Shown one piece after another: positions 54,244 to 64,000 of a stretch of DNA of 64,000 nt. How positions within the stretch are numbered: position 1 is the first letter of the stretch; every line of letters begins with the position of its first letter. This stretch comes from Psychrobacillus sp. FSL H8-0483 (GTDB lineage Bacteria > Bacillota > Bacilli > Bacillales_A > Planococcaceae), in assembly GCF_038637725.1 (NCBI RefSeq), contig NZ_CP152052.1, positions 603,501 to 667,500 of the forward strand, in the 5' to 3' direction. The notes below the pieces were generated by a model. That model ran no database searches, was not told the DNA's origin, and saw only the letters and a list, made by a program, of their open reading frames with translations. A program made the position numbers and the translations under genes.

Positions 54244-57200
54244 ATGTCTAAGATAGAAGTATATCGTCCAACAAATCATGTTCGTTTTGTAACTGCATCC
54301 AGTCTTTTTGACGGACATGATGCGTCAATAAATATTATGCGTCGTATTTTACAGGCAAGTGGTGCAGAAGTTATTCACTTAGGACACAATCGTTCCGTAG
54401 AAGAAGTGGTAAACGCTGCTATTCAAGAGGATGTACAAGGGATCGCAATATCTTCCTATCAAGGAGGGCATGTTGAGTATTTTAAATATATGAAGGATTT
54501 ACTGGTAGAACGGGGTGCACCACATATTCGCATATATGGGGGAGGCGGCGGAGTAATCATTCCGAAAGAAATAAAAGAACTGCAAGATTACGGTGTTTCA
54601 GGAATCTTCTCGCCGGAAGACGGCCGTAAACTTGGGCTTCAAGGTATGATTAATCAAATACTAATGGAATGTGATGTGCCAACGATATCGTCGGGAGCGG
54701 GGGATGAGATTGCTCATGTTTCCACCGAAAATCCAGAGAAGTTAGCACATTTAATTACGTTAGCGGAAGAGGCACTTCAAACTGGAGATGCGGAAACAAA
54801 AGCCATGATCGAACAAGCGAAAAGCTTGTCGAAAGGCACACCTGTCCTTGGAATTACTGGTACGGGAGGAGCAGGGAAAAGCTCCTTAACAGATGAATTA
54901 ATTCGCCGTTTCTTACAGGAGCTACCAGACAAAAAAATCGCGGTTCTTTCGATCGATCCTACGAAGCAAAAAACAGGTGGAGCATTGCTAGGTGACCGTA
55001 TTCGTATGAATGCTATTTTTAACAAGCGTGTATTCATGCGGAGTTTAGCAACACGTGGATCTCGTACGGAATTATCTGGTGCGCTTGCTGATGTACTAGA
55101 TGTAGTCAAAGTAGCAGGATACGATTTAATTATGGTTGAAACAAGTGGTATCGGGCAAGGGGACGCGGAAATTACCAATGTATCGGACGTTTCGATGTAT
55201 GTAATGACAAGCGAGTTCGGTGCGCCATCTCAACTAGAAAAAATAGATATGATTGACTACGCAGACTTAATTGTGATTAATAAATTCGAACGAAAAGGCT
55301 CAGAAGACGCACTTCGCCAAGTGCAAAAGCAATATCAACGTAGCCGTGAACTTTGGCATGATGAGTTGGATACGATGCCTGTTTACGGAACGATTGCTAG
55401 TCAATTTAATGATAAAGGAACAAATTCTTTATTTGCAGCGTTAGTTGCTGTGTTGAATAAAAAGACGGGGTCTGACTGGAAAACATCATACGAAAAATTT
55501 GTCAAAACACAAAAGCAAAACGTCATTATTCCGAATGACCGACGCTATTATCTGCGTGAAATAACAGATGCGGTTCGTGGGTATCATCGTAAATCTGAAG
55601 AGCAGGTCGGCTTTGCAAGAAGGCTGTTCCAATTAGAGGGCGCGATGGAAGCAGTGAAAGAAAAAGCAGCTGATGACGCTTTAGTACAATCATTGGAATC
55701 CTTAGCAAGTGGAGTTAGAGACGAATTAACTGCAGAATCAAAGCGCATACTGGAGAACTGGGCTGCTTTAAAAGAAGCATATGCTGGAGATGAGTTCATC
55801 ACGAAAATACGCGATAAAGAAATTCGTACGATCCTTCGTACAGAAAGTCTTTCAGGGTTGAAAATACCGAAAGTAGTACTTCCTAAATTCGTTGATTATG
55901 GCGAAATTTTAAGATGGGTGTACAAAGAAAATATACCTGGTTCATTCCCATACACTGCAGGTGTATTTCCGTTTAAACGAGAAGGGGAAGATCCAAAACG
56001 TCAATTTGCTGGAGAAGGAACGCCAGAACGTACCAATCGACGGTTCCACTATTTATCGAAAGATGACGATGCAAAACGTCTCTCTACCGCATTTGACTCG
56101 GTAACCTTGTACGGAGAAGATCCAGATTATCGACCGGACATTTACGGGAAAGTTGGGGAGTCTGGGGTAAGCATCTGTACACTGGATGATATGAAAAAGC
56201 TGTATGCAGGGTTTGATTTATGTGCAGCCTCTACGTCTGTATCTATGACCATTAACGGACCTGCTCCCATTATATTAGCGATGTTCATGAATACGGCCAT
56301 TGATCAGCAAGTACGTCTGCAGGAAGAGAAGCTTGGACGCATACTTACAATAGAAGAATATACAGAAGTAAAGGCTACCACCTTACAAGTTGTGAGAGGG
56401 ACCGTGCAGGCAGATATATTGAAAGAAGATCAAGGTCAAAATACATGCATTTTCTCAACCGAATTTGCACTACGTATGATGGGCGATATTCAACAATATT
56501 TTATTGACCAAAAGGTTCGCAATTATTATTCAGTTTCCATTTCTGGTTATCATATTGCAGAAGCTGGTGCTAACCCAATTTCGCAACTTGCATTCACGCT
56601 TTCAAATGGCTTCACTTATGTGGAGTACTATCTGAGCCGCGGTATGCATATAGATGATTTTGCACCAAACTTATCATTCTTCTTCTCTAATGGCTTGGAT
56701 CCAGAATATACCGTAATTGGTAGAGTGGCTCGTCGTATTTGGGCCGTTGTCATGCGTGATAAATATGGCGCAAATGATCGCAGTCAAAAACTGAAATACC
56801 ATGTGCAAACATCAGGAAGAAGTCTACATGCACAAGAAATTGACTTTAATGATATTCGCACAACACTTCAAGCATTAATGGCATTACAAGATAACTGTAA
56901 CTCGCTTCATACAAATGCATACGATGAAGCAATTACAACTCCAACCGAGGAATCTGTACGCCGTGCAATGGCGATTCAAATGATTATTACAAAAGAACAC
57001 GGACTATCAAAAAATGAAAATCCGCTACAAGGGGCTTTTATAATAGAAGAAATGACAGACCTAGTGGAAGAGGCAGTGCTTTCTGAGTTTGATCGTATTA
57101 ACGATCGTGGCGGAGTACTTGGTGCAATGGAAACACAGTATCAGCGTGGTAAAATTCAAGAAGAATCGATGTTCTACGAAATGAAAAAACACACGGGAGA

Positions 57201-57501
57201 ACTACCAATTATCGGTGTGAATACCTATTTAAATCCAACACCTGCTTCTGCAGAAGACATTGACAATATGGAAATTGCACGTGCAACGAAGGAAGAAAAA
57301 GAAACACAAATTATGAATCTACAAAGCTTCCAAGCTAAGCATAAGTCAGAAACAACCGAAGCACTCAATCGTTTGAAACAAGTTGCCGTAACAGGTGGTA
57401 ACATCTTTGAAGAATTAATGTTCACGGTTCAAAAAGCAAGTCTTGGGCAAATTACGAATGCCTTATACGAAGTTGGCGGACAATATAGACGAAACATGTA
57501 A
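54244..57501 (+). CDS. icmF: Fused isobutyryl-CoA mutase IcmF (adenosylcobalamin-dependent)
   Basis: 1085 aa. The ATG of [20 protein letters not shown] is chosen (AAAGGGGG upstream); the frame to 54130 overlaps fadR. Order: N-terminal B12-binding domain with DGHD (His at about residue 25) and SSYQGGH; a MeaB-like G-protein chaperone domain with P-loop [10 protein letters not shown] near residue 205; then the mutase barrel ([48 protein letters not shown]). It interconverts isobutyryl- and n-butyryl-CoA and feeds branched-chain carbon into beta-oxidation. It needs coenzyme B12, provided by the operon at 35-46 kb. Confidence 0.96.
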   Translation: MSKIEVYRPTNHVRFVTASSLFDGHDASINIMRRILQASGAEVIHLGHNRSVEEVVNAAIQEDVQGIAISSYQGGHVEYFKYMKDLLVERGAPHIRIYGGGGGVIIPKEIKELQDYGVSGIFSPEDGRKLGLQGMINQILMECDVPTISSGAGDEIAHVSTENPEKLAHLITLAEEALQTGDAETKAMIEQAKSLSKGTPVLGITGTGGAGKSSLTDELIRRFLQELPDKKIAVLSIDPTKQKTGGALLGDRIRMNAIFNKRVFMRSLATRGSRTELSGALADVLDVVKVAGYDLIMVETSGIGQGDAEITNVSDVSMYVMTSEFGAPSQLEKIDMIDYADLIVINKFERKGSEDALRQVQKQYQRSRELWHDELDTMPVYGTIASQFNDKGTNSLFAALVAVLNKKTGSDWKTSYEKFVKTQKQNVIIPNDRRYYLREITDAVRGYHRKSEEQVGFARRLFQLEGAMEAVKEKAADDALVQSLESLASGVRDELTAESKRILENWAALKEAYAGDEFITKIRDKEIRTILRTESLSGLKIPKVVLPKFVDYGEILRWVYKENIPGSFPYTAGVFPFKREGEDPKRQFAGEGTPERTNRRFHYLSKDDDAKRLSTAFDSVTLYGEDPDYRPDIYGKVGESGVSICTLDDMKKLYAGFDLCAASTSVSMTINGPAPIILAMFMNTAIDQQVRLQEEKLGRILTIEEYTEVKATTLQVVRGTVQADILKEDQGQNTCIFSTEFALRMMGDIQQYFIDQKVRNYYSVSISGYHIAEAGANPISQLAFTLSNGFTYVEYYLSRGMHIDDFAPNLSFFFSNGLDPEYTVIGRVARRIWAVVMRDKYGANDRSQKLKYHVQTSGRSLHAQEIDFNDIRTTLQALMALQDNCNSLHTNAYDEAITTPTEESVRRAMAIQMIITKEHGLSKNENPLQGAFIIEEMTDLVEEAVLSEFDRINDRGGVLGAMETQYQRGKIQEESMFYEMKKHTGELPIIGVNTYLNPTPASAEDIDNMEIARATKEEKETQIMNLQSFQAKHKSETTEALNRLKQVAVTGGNIFEELMFTVQKASLGQITNALYEVGGQYRRNM

Positions 57502-57830
57502 AAAAAGGCACTTCTATTACAAGTAGCTACGGAGAGTGACGAACGACTACCACACCATTATCGAAAAAATACGGAGGGATGCGACTTTGTCACATCCCTT
57601 TCGCATCAAGAAATTCAGGTAATGGTGTAGAACTCGTTTAGTTTTAAGCACTCCAAAGCATCTATACATAGAGTGCTTACTGTGTTATCACCATTTTAAT
57701 AAGCAATTTACAGGGTGCTTTTGGTTAATCAACACGTGTGTTAAAAAATAGAAAAGAAATACTTTAAAAAAAATCTGTGTCTCCATGTAAAAATGGGACA
57801 CTTTTTTCCTAATTTTTTGTATAATGAAAC
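57502..57830 (+). other. Gene-free interval with nested hairpins after icmF
   Basis: ACACCATTA / TAATGGTGT (about 57552 and 57618) encloses GGGATG / CATCCC (about 57575-57598). AAGCACTC / GAGTGCTT follows (57647-57680). One of these probably ends the icmF transcript, though none has a strong T run. No gene seen. Confidence 0.5.
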
Positions 57831-57975
57831 TAACCTTATTCACCAGAAGTCCCAACTTTTGCTGAATATGGTTAGTGCCACCGGCGGATGTCACAGATTT
57901 TGGACAGGAATTGATTGAGTATACTCATTCCAAAATCTGGACGGAAATACGCCCAGGCGAATTTGATTATGTATT
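57831..57975 (+). repeat. Start-proximal dispersed element, copy 3 (before the 52-aa gene)
   Basis: An imperfect inverted repeat TAACCTTATTCACCAGAAGT / ACTTTTGCTGAATATGGTTA is followed by GCCACCGGCGGATGTCACAG, ATTTTGG...CCAAAATCTGGACG and TACGCCCAGGCGAATTTGAT, then AAAGGAGC of the next gene. Confidence 0.78.
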
Positions 57976-57989
57976 AAAGGAGCAATGGC

Positions 57990-58148
57990 ATGAAAAAATC
58001 AATTCACATAATGGTCATTATAATACTCCTACTACTGGCCACTTTTCTGTATAATAGAAGACTGGCATCTATTCCATTACTCCTGCTATCTTTTTATTTA
58101 TTTTCAATAGTAGGTATGAAAATTTCTCTTTTCAAAAAGAATAAATGA
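57990..58148 (+). CDS. Small membrane protein, 52 aa
   Basis: ATG at 57990 behind AAAGGAGCAATGGC. The product MKKSIHIMVIIILLLLATFL continues with YNRRLASIPLLLLSFYLFSI and ends in a basic tail FKKNK: two short hydrophobic segments in a hairpin. The function is unknown. It has a good ribosome binding site and is preceded by a start-proximal element. Confidence 0.65.
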   Translation: MKKSIHIMVIIILLLLATFLYNRRLASIPLLLLSFYLFSIVGMKISLFKKNK

Positions 58149-58220
58149 ATGTAGCATATTACATAATTGTTTGTATATAATGGTAAGTATGCAAACGGAC
58201 ATAGAAAGGACGTGCACGAT

Positions 58221-58769
58221 TTGAATTTTCGTGAAATGACAACAGCACAACTACAAGAAGAATCGTTAATAGATATCGGATTTGCGATTTTAGAAGATAA
58301 GAAAAACTCACTAACATTAACAGAACTATTTGATGAAATTCAAAATTTAAACGGATTTACAGATGAAGAAATGGCGTCCCGCAAACCTCAATTTTATACA
58401 GATATGAATATCGATGGTCGCTTTTTAGCGATTGCAGAAAACCAATGGGGGCTAAGAGAATGGTACCCAGTGGAACAAATCGAAGAAGAATCAGCTCCTA
58501 CGGTGAAGGTACGTAAAAAGAAAGCTAAAGTCGTAGATGACGAGCTAGATGATCTTGATGAGGATGAAATCATTTTCGAAGAAGAATTTGATGAATTTAT
58601 TGATGAAGACGACGACGAAGACGAAGATGACGAAGATGAAGCAGTCATTGACTTTGTTGGAGCAGAAATCGATGAAGTAATTGAAGAAGACTTAATCGAC
58701 GAAGATGAGGATGAATTTGAAATTATTGATGAAGATTTGGACGATGAAGATTTAGAAGACGAAGAATAA
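58221..58769 (+). CDS. rpoE: RNA polymerase delta subunit
   Basis: 182 aa, TTG start (GAAAGGACGTGC upstream). The N-terminal HARE-HTH domain (about residues 5-90) includes MTTAQLQEESLIDIGFAILE and FYTDMNIDGRFLAIAENQWG; the C-terminal half is an almost purely acidic tail (DEDDDEDEDDEDE and similar). Delta raises transcription specificity and recycling in Gram-positives. It precedes pyrG as in B. subtilis. Confidence 0.95.
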   Translation: MNFREMTTAQLQEESLIDIGFAILEDKKNSLTLTELFDEIQNLNGFTDEEMASRKPQFYTDMNIDGRFLAIAENQWGLREWYPVEQIEEESAPTVKVRKKKAKVVDDELDDLDEDEIIFEEEFDEFIDEDDDEDEDDEDEAVIDFVGAEIDEVIEEDLIDEDEDEFEIIDEDLDDEDLEDEE

Positions 58770-58772
58770 TTC

Positions 58773-58879
58773 TTGACTTCTAAATCTAAACGCTATAAGA
58801 TTTTATTGGGCTCTTTTTAAAGAGACATTACTTATGTGCATATGCGCTCCCCTGCAAAACAGCAGGAGGAGCGCTTTTT
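58773..58879 (+). promoter_or_regulatory. pyrG promoter and CTP-sensing attenuator
   Basis: TTGACT (58773-58778), 17-bp spacer, TAAGAT (58796-58801), and a start point seven bases on at GGGC (58808-58811). About 35 nt later the hairpin GCGCTCCCCTGC / GCAGGAGGAGCGC plus five T (58844-58879) forms a terminator. In B. subtilis pyrG, low CTP causes repeated G addition at the GGGC start, and the poly-G pairs with the C/U-rich terminator arm; all parts of that device are here. The hairpin also ends rpoE. Confidence 0.75.
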
Positions 58880-58892
58880 GTTATTGCTTAAC

Positions 58893-59188
58893 CTTATTCA
58901 GCAAAAGGTTTTTGCTATGAAAGTGAAACAATAGAAGCAGTTGTATTTTTGGAAGGAACTTGAGTAGGAGCAAAAGTTTCCCACTTTTATAAGTGGTAAG
59001 ATGAAGGCAAATGATTCATCCTATTGTGTACACACAACTATCTGCTGAATCGTAGAACTCTGGCTAAGATCGCCGTGTCCTGCGGCAACACCATAGTAAC
59101 CAACATCCTGTTGGCCCAAGCCTCTGGCGGATGCCATAGATTTTGTAAATCTGGACGCAATATGCCAAGGTGAATTTGATAATACATT
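58893..59188 (+). repeat. Start-proximal dispersed element, copy 4 (before pyrG)
   Basis: CTTATTCAGCAAAAGG (58895) and TGCTGAAT (59043) recall the terminal inverted repeat. Then CGCCGTGTCCTGCGGCAACA, ACCAACATCCTGTTGGCCCA, AGCCTCTGGCGGATGCCATA, GATTTTG...AATCTGGACGC and CCAAGGTGAATTTGATAATA. TTAGGAGGAAC of pyrG follows at once. Confidence 0.75.
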
Positions 59189-59190
59189 AG

Positions 59191-60798
<1,608 letters not shown>

Positions 60799-60804
60799 AT
60801 AGTG

Positions 60805-60838
60805 AAAAGCAGTTCGACTCGTCGAGCTGCTTTTTCTT
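60805..60838 (+). terminator. Intrinsic terminator after pyrG
   Basis: AAAGCAGTTCGAC / GTCGAGCTGCTTT stem, then TTCTTT. Confidence 0.85.
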
Positions 60839-60902
60839 TATGTTTTATAAGAGAATAAATGACCGATTGATACTGGACAGGCTGGGCGAGATAGGTTGGA
60901 TT

Positions 60903-61052
60903 GTATAATAATAAATAACTGTAATTATTATTCATAATAAGTTAGAAAGTGGCTAAACGAGACCAATTCACTTGCGACCGCAATCAATTCGCAAACAACC
61001 GAGACAAATTCGCAAGCAACCGAGACCAATTCGCAAACAACCGCAACCAAAT
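60903..61052 (-). repeat. 21-bp-period element G, five units plus tail
   Basis: On the plus strand ACCAA/ATCAA/ACAAA/ACCAA/ACCAA begin at 60962, 60983, 61004, 61025 and 61046, exactly 21 bp apart. Read on the minus strand: TTGGTTGCGGTT, TTGGTCTCGGTT, TTTGTCTCGGTT, TTGATTGCGGTC, TTGGTCTCGTTT, then the tail AGCCACTTTCTAACTTATTA. The spacers here are nearly constant (GTTTGCGAA), so this copy is the most regular. It lies between the convergent genes pyrG and ywjG. Confidence 0.87.
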
Positions 61053-61053
61053 C

Positions 61054-61094
61054 AAAAAAGCACAAGGAAATTTCAAATTTCCTTGTGCTTTTTT
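61054..61094. terminator. Bidirectional terminator between pyrG and ywjG
   Basis: Perfect stem AAAAAAGCACAAGGAAATTT / AAATTTCCTTGTGCTTTTTT around a single C. Confidence 0.9.
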
Positions 61095-61104
61095 GACTTT
61101 CTCT

Positions 61105-61623
61105 TTATTCTTCACCAAAAAGTATTTCGTCGAGCTTCATTTTCACAGCTTCATAAACGAACATCGCACTCAATGCGTACGGCAAGACAATCCGAGAACC
61201 ATCTTCAGCAGGAAGTAACCCCTTCGTTAGTTTTAGTGAAATATATGTATAAGCAAGGGTTGAAAGCTTATTTTCTTCACTAGCAGGCTCGCTTGCAAGC
61301 ACGCTAAATGGAATGAAGTCGGCCGCTAACTTTTCTGCTAAAGTAATGGCTTCTGAGTTTGCAGAAGATCTAGTTATTATCCAAATACGATCGGCACTAG
61401 TTAGTTGTACATCTGATGTCCACATCTGAAAACTCGGAAATGGTTCTGCAGCAAATTGAGCATTAATAGAAATACTTTTCATTTCTCCAAACGCTGCGAA
61501 ATAAATATTCCCTTGGCCTGCAGCAGCTTGCGCTAGCAGTCGAGCTGTTTCTTCCATATTTTCTTCTTCTGAAGTTGCGATACGTTGTAATAGTCCAGAA
61601 AGTTGTGTTGTTAGCATTTTCAA
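61105..61623 (-). CDS. ywjG: YwjG-family protein (DUF2529)
   Basis: 172 aa. The TTG at 61623 is favoured by GAGGTGAATTT 7 bp upstream; an ATG 6 bp later is possible. It has a SIS-like alpha/beta pattern: MLTTQLSGLLQRIATSEEEN, GNIYFAAFGEMKSISINA and RIWIITRSSANSEAITLAEK. DUF2529 proteins are uncharacterised; the place between pyrG and spo0F is conserved in Bacillus. Confidence 0.88.
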   Translation of the reverse strand: MKMLTTQLSGLLQRIATSEEENMEETARLLAQAAAGQGNIYFAAFGEMKSISINAQFAAEPFPSFQMWTSDVQLTSADRIWIITRSSANSEAITLAEKLAADFIPFSVLASEPASEENKLSTLAYTYISLKLTKGLLPAEDGSRIVLPYALSAMFVYEAVKMKLDEILFGEE

Positions 61624-61761
61624 AGTAAATTCACCTCGGTATTATTATATAAGAAAGTTCAATATATACATAGTTACTAGTGAGTATTACGTAAGATAGT
61701 CCCTGATAAACGGAATAATTATCTCTAAATATTTATAAATGGAAAATAATTCGAATTTTTA

Positions 61762-61790
61762 GCAGGAATGTGAAGGGGAGTATAGAATAG
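61762..61790 (+). promoter_or_regulatory. Probable sigma-H promoter of spo0F
   Basis: GCAGGAATG (61762-61770) and ATAGAATAG (61782-61790) match the sigma-H -35 (RNAGGAWWW) and -10 (RNNGAAT) elements at usual spacing. spo0F has a sigma-H promoter in B. subtilis. No certain 0A box is seen. Confidence 0.7.
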
Positions 61791-61841
61791 ATATAGTAGT
61801 AGGGATATATGGGGAAAAATTTAAAAAGGGGTTTGTTCATC

Positions 61842-62198
61842 ATGAAGCACATTTTAATTGTAGACGACCAGCTTGGCATACGAATGCTCTTAAAGGAAGT
61901 TTTTTCGCAGGAAGGATACGAAGTCAGTCTAGCTTCAAATGGGTTTGAAGCATTAGAAATTGTAAATGAAAGAGAGATTGGCGGAGTTTTATTGGATATG
62001 AAAATTCCAGGCATGGATGGGATTCAAATTTTAACTAAGCTAAAAATAAGTCATCCCGATTTACCAGTCATGATGATGACGGCATATGGAGAACTCAATT
62101 TAATCCAAGAAGCAATGAATTTAGGTGCCAGTCATTATTTTACAAAACCATTTGATATCTTTGAAGTGCGGGATGCTGTGAATAATTTAATAAAATAA
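61842..62198 (+). CDS. spo0F: Sporulation phosphorelay response regulator Spo0F
   Basis: 118 aa from MKHILIVDDQLGIRMLLKEV; the upstream frame is leader. Single receiver domain: acidic pair D8-D9, phospho-acceptor Asp52 in LLDMKIPGMDG, Thr80 in MMTAYGE and Lys102 in YFTKPFD. No output domain, as expected. It passes phosphate from sporulation kinases to Spo0B. AAAAAGGGG lies upstream. Confidence 0.96.
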   Translation: MKHILIVDDQLGIRMLLKEVFSQEGYEVSLASNGFEALEIVNEREIGGVLLDMKIPGMDGIQILTKLKISHPDLPVMMMTAYGELNLIQEAMNLGASHYFTKPFDIFEVRDAVNNLIK

Positions 62199-62305
62199 GT
62201 ACCTCGTAAGCAGGCAGTGGAAAACATCGCCTGTTTTTGTTATGATAAGAGAGGTATAAAAGGAAAATAAATGAGTGAAAAAGTGAATAGAGGAGGTCCA
62301 TTTGA

Positions 62306-63163
62306 ATGGCTTTAGTATCTATGAAAGAAATGCTTGAAAAAGGGAAAAAAGAAGGCTATGCAGTAGGACAATTCAACATTAACAATTTAGAATTTACACA
62401 AGCTATATTACAAGCTGCTGAAGAAGAAAAATCACCTGTAATTCTAGGAGTTTCTGAAGGTGCAGCAAAATATATGGGTGGTTTCACAACAGTTGTACAT
62501 ATGGTAAAGGGTTTGATGGAAGACTATCAAACGACTGTGCCAGTGGCAATTCACTTAGACCATGGCTCTAGCTTTGAAAAATGTAAAGCTGCAATTGACG
62601 CAGGATTTACCTCTGTTATGATTGACGCTTCTCATCATCCATTTGAAGAAAACGTAGAAATTACGTCTAAAGTTGTAGAATATGCACATGCACGCAATGT
62701 ATCAGTGGAAGCTGAACTTGGAACTGTTGGCGGACAAGAAGATGATGTAATTGCTGATGGTGTTATATATGCAGATCCAGCAGAATGTGCCGAACTAGTA
62801 AAACGCACAGCTATTGATTGCTTAGCGCCAGCACTAGGCTCTGTTCATGGGCCATACAAAGGTGAACCAAACTTAGGATTTAAAGAAATGGAAGAAATCT
62901 CTCAATTAGCGGATCTTCCACTAGTACTACATGGTGGTACAGGAATTCCAACGCATGATATTACACGTGCTATTTCTCTAGGTACAGCTAAAATTAATGT
63001 AAACACTGAAAACCAAATTGCTGCGACAAATGCAATTCGTGCGTATTTAGCGGAAAATGAACACCAATATGATCCACGCAAATATCTAATCCCAGCACGT
63101 GATGCAATTAAAGCAACTGTTATGGGCAAAATGCGTGAATTTGGAAGTTCGAATAGAGCATAA
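62306..63163 (+). CDS. fbaA: Class II fructose-bisphosphate aldolase
   Basis: 285 aa. Zinc ligands in [25 protein letters not shown] in [14 protein letters not shown] and [14 protein letters not shown]. It interconverts fructose 1,6-bisphosphate and triose phosphates. AGAGGAGGTCC upstream. Order spo0F-fbaA-tal as in B. subtilis. Confidence 0.97.
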   Translation: MALVSMKEMLEKGKKEGYAVGQFNINNLEFTQAILQAAEEEKSPVILGVSEGAAKYMGGFTTVVHMVKGLMEDYQTTVPVAIHLDHGSSFEKCKAAIDAGFTSVMIDASHHPFEENVEITSKVVEYAHARNVSVEAELGTVGGQEDDVIADGVIYADPAECAELVKRTAIDCLAPALGSVHGPYKGEPNLGFKEMEEISQLADLPLVLHGGTGIPTHDITRAISLGTAKINVNTENQIAATNAIRAYLAENEHQYDPRKYLIPARDAIKATVMGKMREFGSSNRA

Positions 63164-63181
63164 TGCAATATAAATAGATAC

Positions 63182-63416
63182 AAGGAGAAGTGTTTTAATT
63201 AAACCTTCTTCTTAGAATATAGACAAATATTACTTCGAATGTGCCAATTTAGACTGTCTTGAAAACGCTTGGCAGTCGAGGTAACCTAAGTTAAAGAAAT
63301 TCTTGTGGGAACTTTTACCGTTTTTCTGTGAAGAGCTTTGCGCAAGAGTACATTTAAAACATATTTATCAACAGTCTTAGGAGAAGTGTTCAGTTTAGAA
63401 CCTTCTCCTGTTTTTC
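63182..63416 (+). terminator. Duplicated terminator hairpin after fbaA, second copy functional
   Basis: AAGGAGAAGTGTT...AACCTTCTTCTT (63182-63213) lacks a T run, whereas AGGAGAAGTGTT...GAACCTTCTCCT (63379-63409) is followed by GTTTTT. The copies share GGAGAAGTGTT. The 165 bp between them begin AGAATATAGACAAATA, like the start of mosaic element 4, and have no gene. Confidence 0.7.
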
Positions 63417-63440
63417 CATTATGAGGAGGATATTATTAAT

Positions 63441-64000
63441 ATGAAATTTTTTATCGATACGGCTAACTTTGAAGAAATAAAAGAAGCACACGCTTGGGGT
63501 ATTTTATCAGGTGTAACGACAAATCCATCACTTGTTGCGAAAGAAAACATTTCATTTCATGATCGCCTTCGCGAAATTACAGCACTAGTAGATGGTTCTG
63601 TCAGCGCAGAAGTAATTGCATTAGACGCTGAAGGCATGATTAAAGAAGGTAGAGAGCTTGCTGCAATTGCACCAAACATTACAGTTAAACTCCCGATGAC
63701 ACCAGAAGGCCTGAAAGCATGTTCAGTATTCCGTTCAGAAGGCATTAAAACAAATGTCACACTTATTTTTAGTGCAAACCAAGCGCTACTTGCAGCCCGT
63801 GCAGGTGCAACATATGTATCTCCTTTCTTAGGACGCCTAGACGATATTGGTCATGATGGAATGGAATTGATTGCAAAAATTGCTCAAATCTTTGATATCC
63901 ACCAAATCGATACAGAAATTATTGCCGCTTCAATTAGACATCCTCAACATATTACAGATGCAGCACTAAATGGTGCGCATATTTCTACAACACCATTTAA
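63441..64000 (+). CDS. tal: Transaldolase, TalC/YwjH type (partial, C-terminus beyond window)
   Basis: 186 codons are visible, from [20 protein letters not shown]. Signatures: [36 protein letters not shown] (Schiff-base lysine), [20 protein letters not shown] and ISTTPF. Small (about 215 aa) transaldolase/fructose-6-phosphate aldolase subfamily. GAGGAGGATATT precedes the ATG. Cut by the window edge. Confidence 0.93.
   Translation, partial: MKFFIDTANFEEIKEAHAWGILSGVTTNPSLVAKENISFHDRLREITALVDGSVSAEVIALDAEGMIKEGRELAAIAPNITVKLPMTPEGLKACSVFRSEGIKTNVTLIFSANQALLAARAGATYVSPFLGRLDDIGHDGMELIAKIAQIFDIHQIDTEIIAASIRHPQHITDAALNGAHISTTPF

Noticed and set aside
58394-58648. Serine-rich antisense frame opposite rpoE
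   Set aside because: It is the shadow of the acidic GA-rich codons of the delta-subunit tail.
60949-61218. Open frame with heptapeptide repeats (RDQFANN-like) over element G, and a similar one at 28273-28491 on the minus strand (ETNSLET-like)
   Set aside because: A 21-bp DNA repeat without stops automatically yields a 7-residue repeat. The frames have no ribosome binding site, run through terminators, and other elements (A, C, D) have no matching frame.

Overview
The window is a chromosomal segment of a low-GC, endospore-forming Firmicute. Gene content and order fit the Planococcaceae (Psychrobacillus, Lysinibacillus, Sporosarcina type). Sporulation and germination genes (gerQ, a broken cwlJ, rsfA, spo0F), bacillithiol deacetylase, HemQ-type haem synthesis, LipL and the long run pdxK...ung-ywdI-ywdK-gerQ-hemQ-pta-lipL-rsfA-ywfO-ywgA-ywhD-pbpG-speE-speB-ywiB-argS...rpoE-pyrG-ywjG-spo0F-fbaA-tal follow the backbone of Bacillus subtilis. 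Genus assignment is inference.

Layout. 1-3.6 kb: a membrane-anchored glyoxalase-fold gene, a BlaI/MecI-type repressor with a sensor-less M56 metalloprotease, then bdbD-bdbC-resA (thiol-disulfide chemistry outside the membrane); three matching palindromic operators lie in this block. 3.8-12.4 kb: an unknown gene, a YbaK-type deacylase, a YczE-type membrane protein, a two-half P-loop ATPase, threonine catabolism (kbl plus an SDR-type threonine dehydrogenase) and an acyl-CoA ligase. 12.9-16.7 kb, minus strand: YjiH carrier, bshB2-yojF, pdxK, a small membrane protein. 16.8-35 kb: conserved backbone genes, with cwlJ decayed beside an intact gerQ.

35.5-46 kb: a cobalamin riboswitch and an intrinsic terminator precede a tightly overlapped B12 salvage operon: BtuF, BtuC, a BtuD-CbiZ fusion, CbiB, CobD, CobU, a glutaminase-less CobQ, CobS, CobC, a second CobU-like protein, a PduO-type adenosyltransferase, and the alpha-ribazole transporter/kinase pair CblT-CblS. 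There is no corrin-ring synthesis and no CobT here, so the operon imports and remodels corrinoids. 46.7-57.5 kb: fadF, thiolase, 3-hydroxyacyl-CoA dehydrogenase, two acyl-CoA dehydrogenases, a TetR regulator and icmF, a B12-dependent isobutyryl-CoA mutase that would use the product of the preceding operon. Two related operators suggest the TetR protein controls this block. 57.5-64 kb: small membrane protein, rpoE, pyrG behind a probable CTP-sensing attenuator, ywjG, spo0F with a likely sigma-H promoter, fbaA and the start of a transaldolase gene.

The least explained content is intergenic. (1) At least six elements carry five short motifs at an almost exact 21-bp period with a conserved AT-rich tail; a three-unit variant stands before the B12 riboswitch. 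(2) A structured element ends just before the ribosome binding site of four unrelated genes. (3) GC-rich mosaic repeats interrupt intergenic spaces, and several are flanked by duplicated terminator hairpins. I saw no tRNA, rRNA, CRISPR array, transposase or prophage gene.
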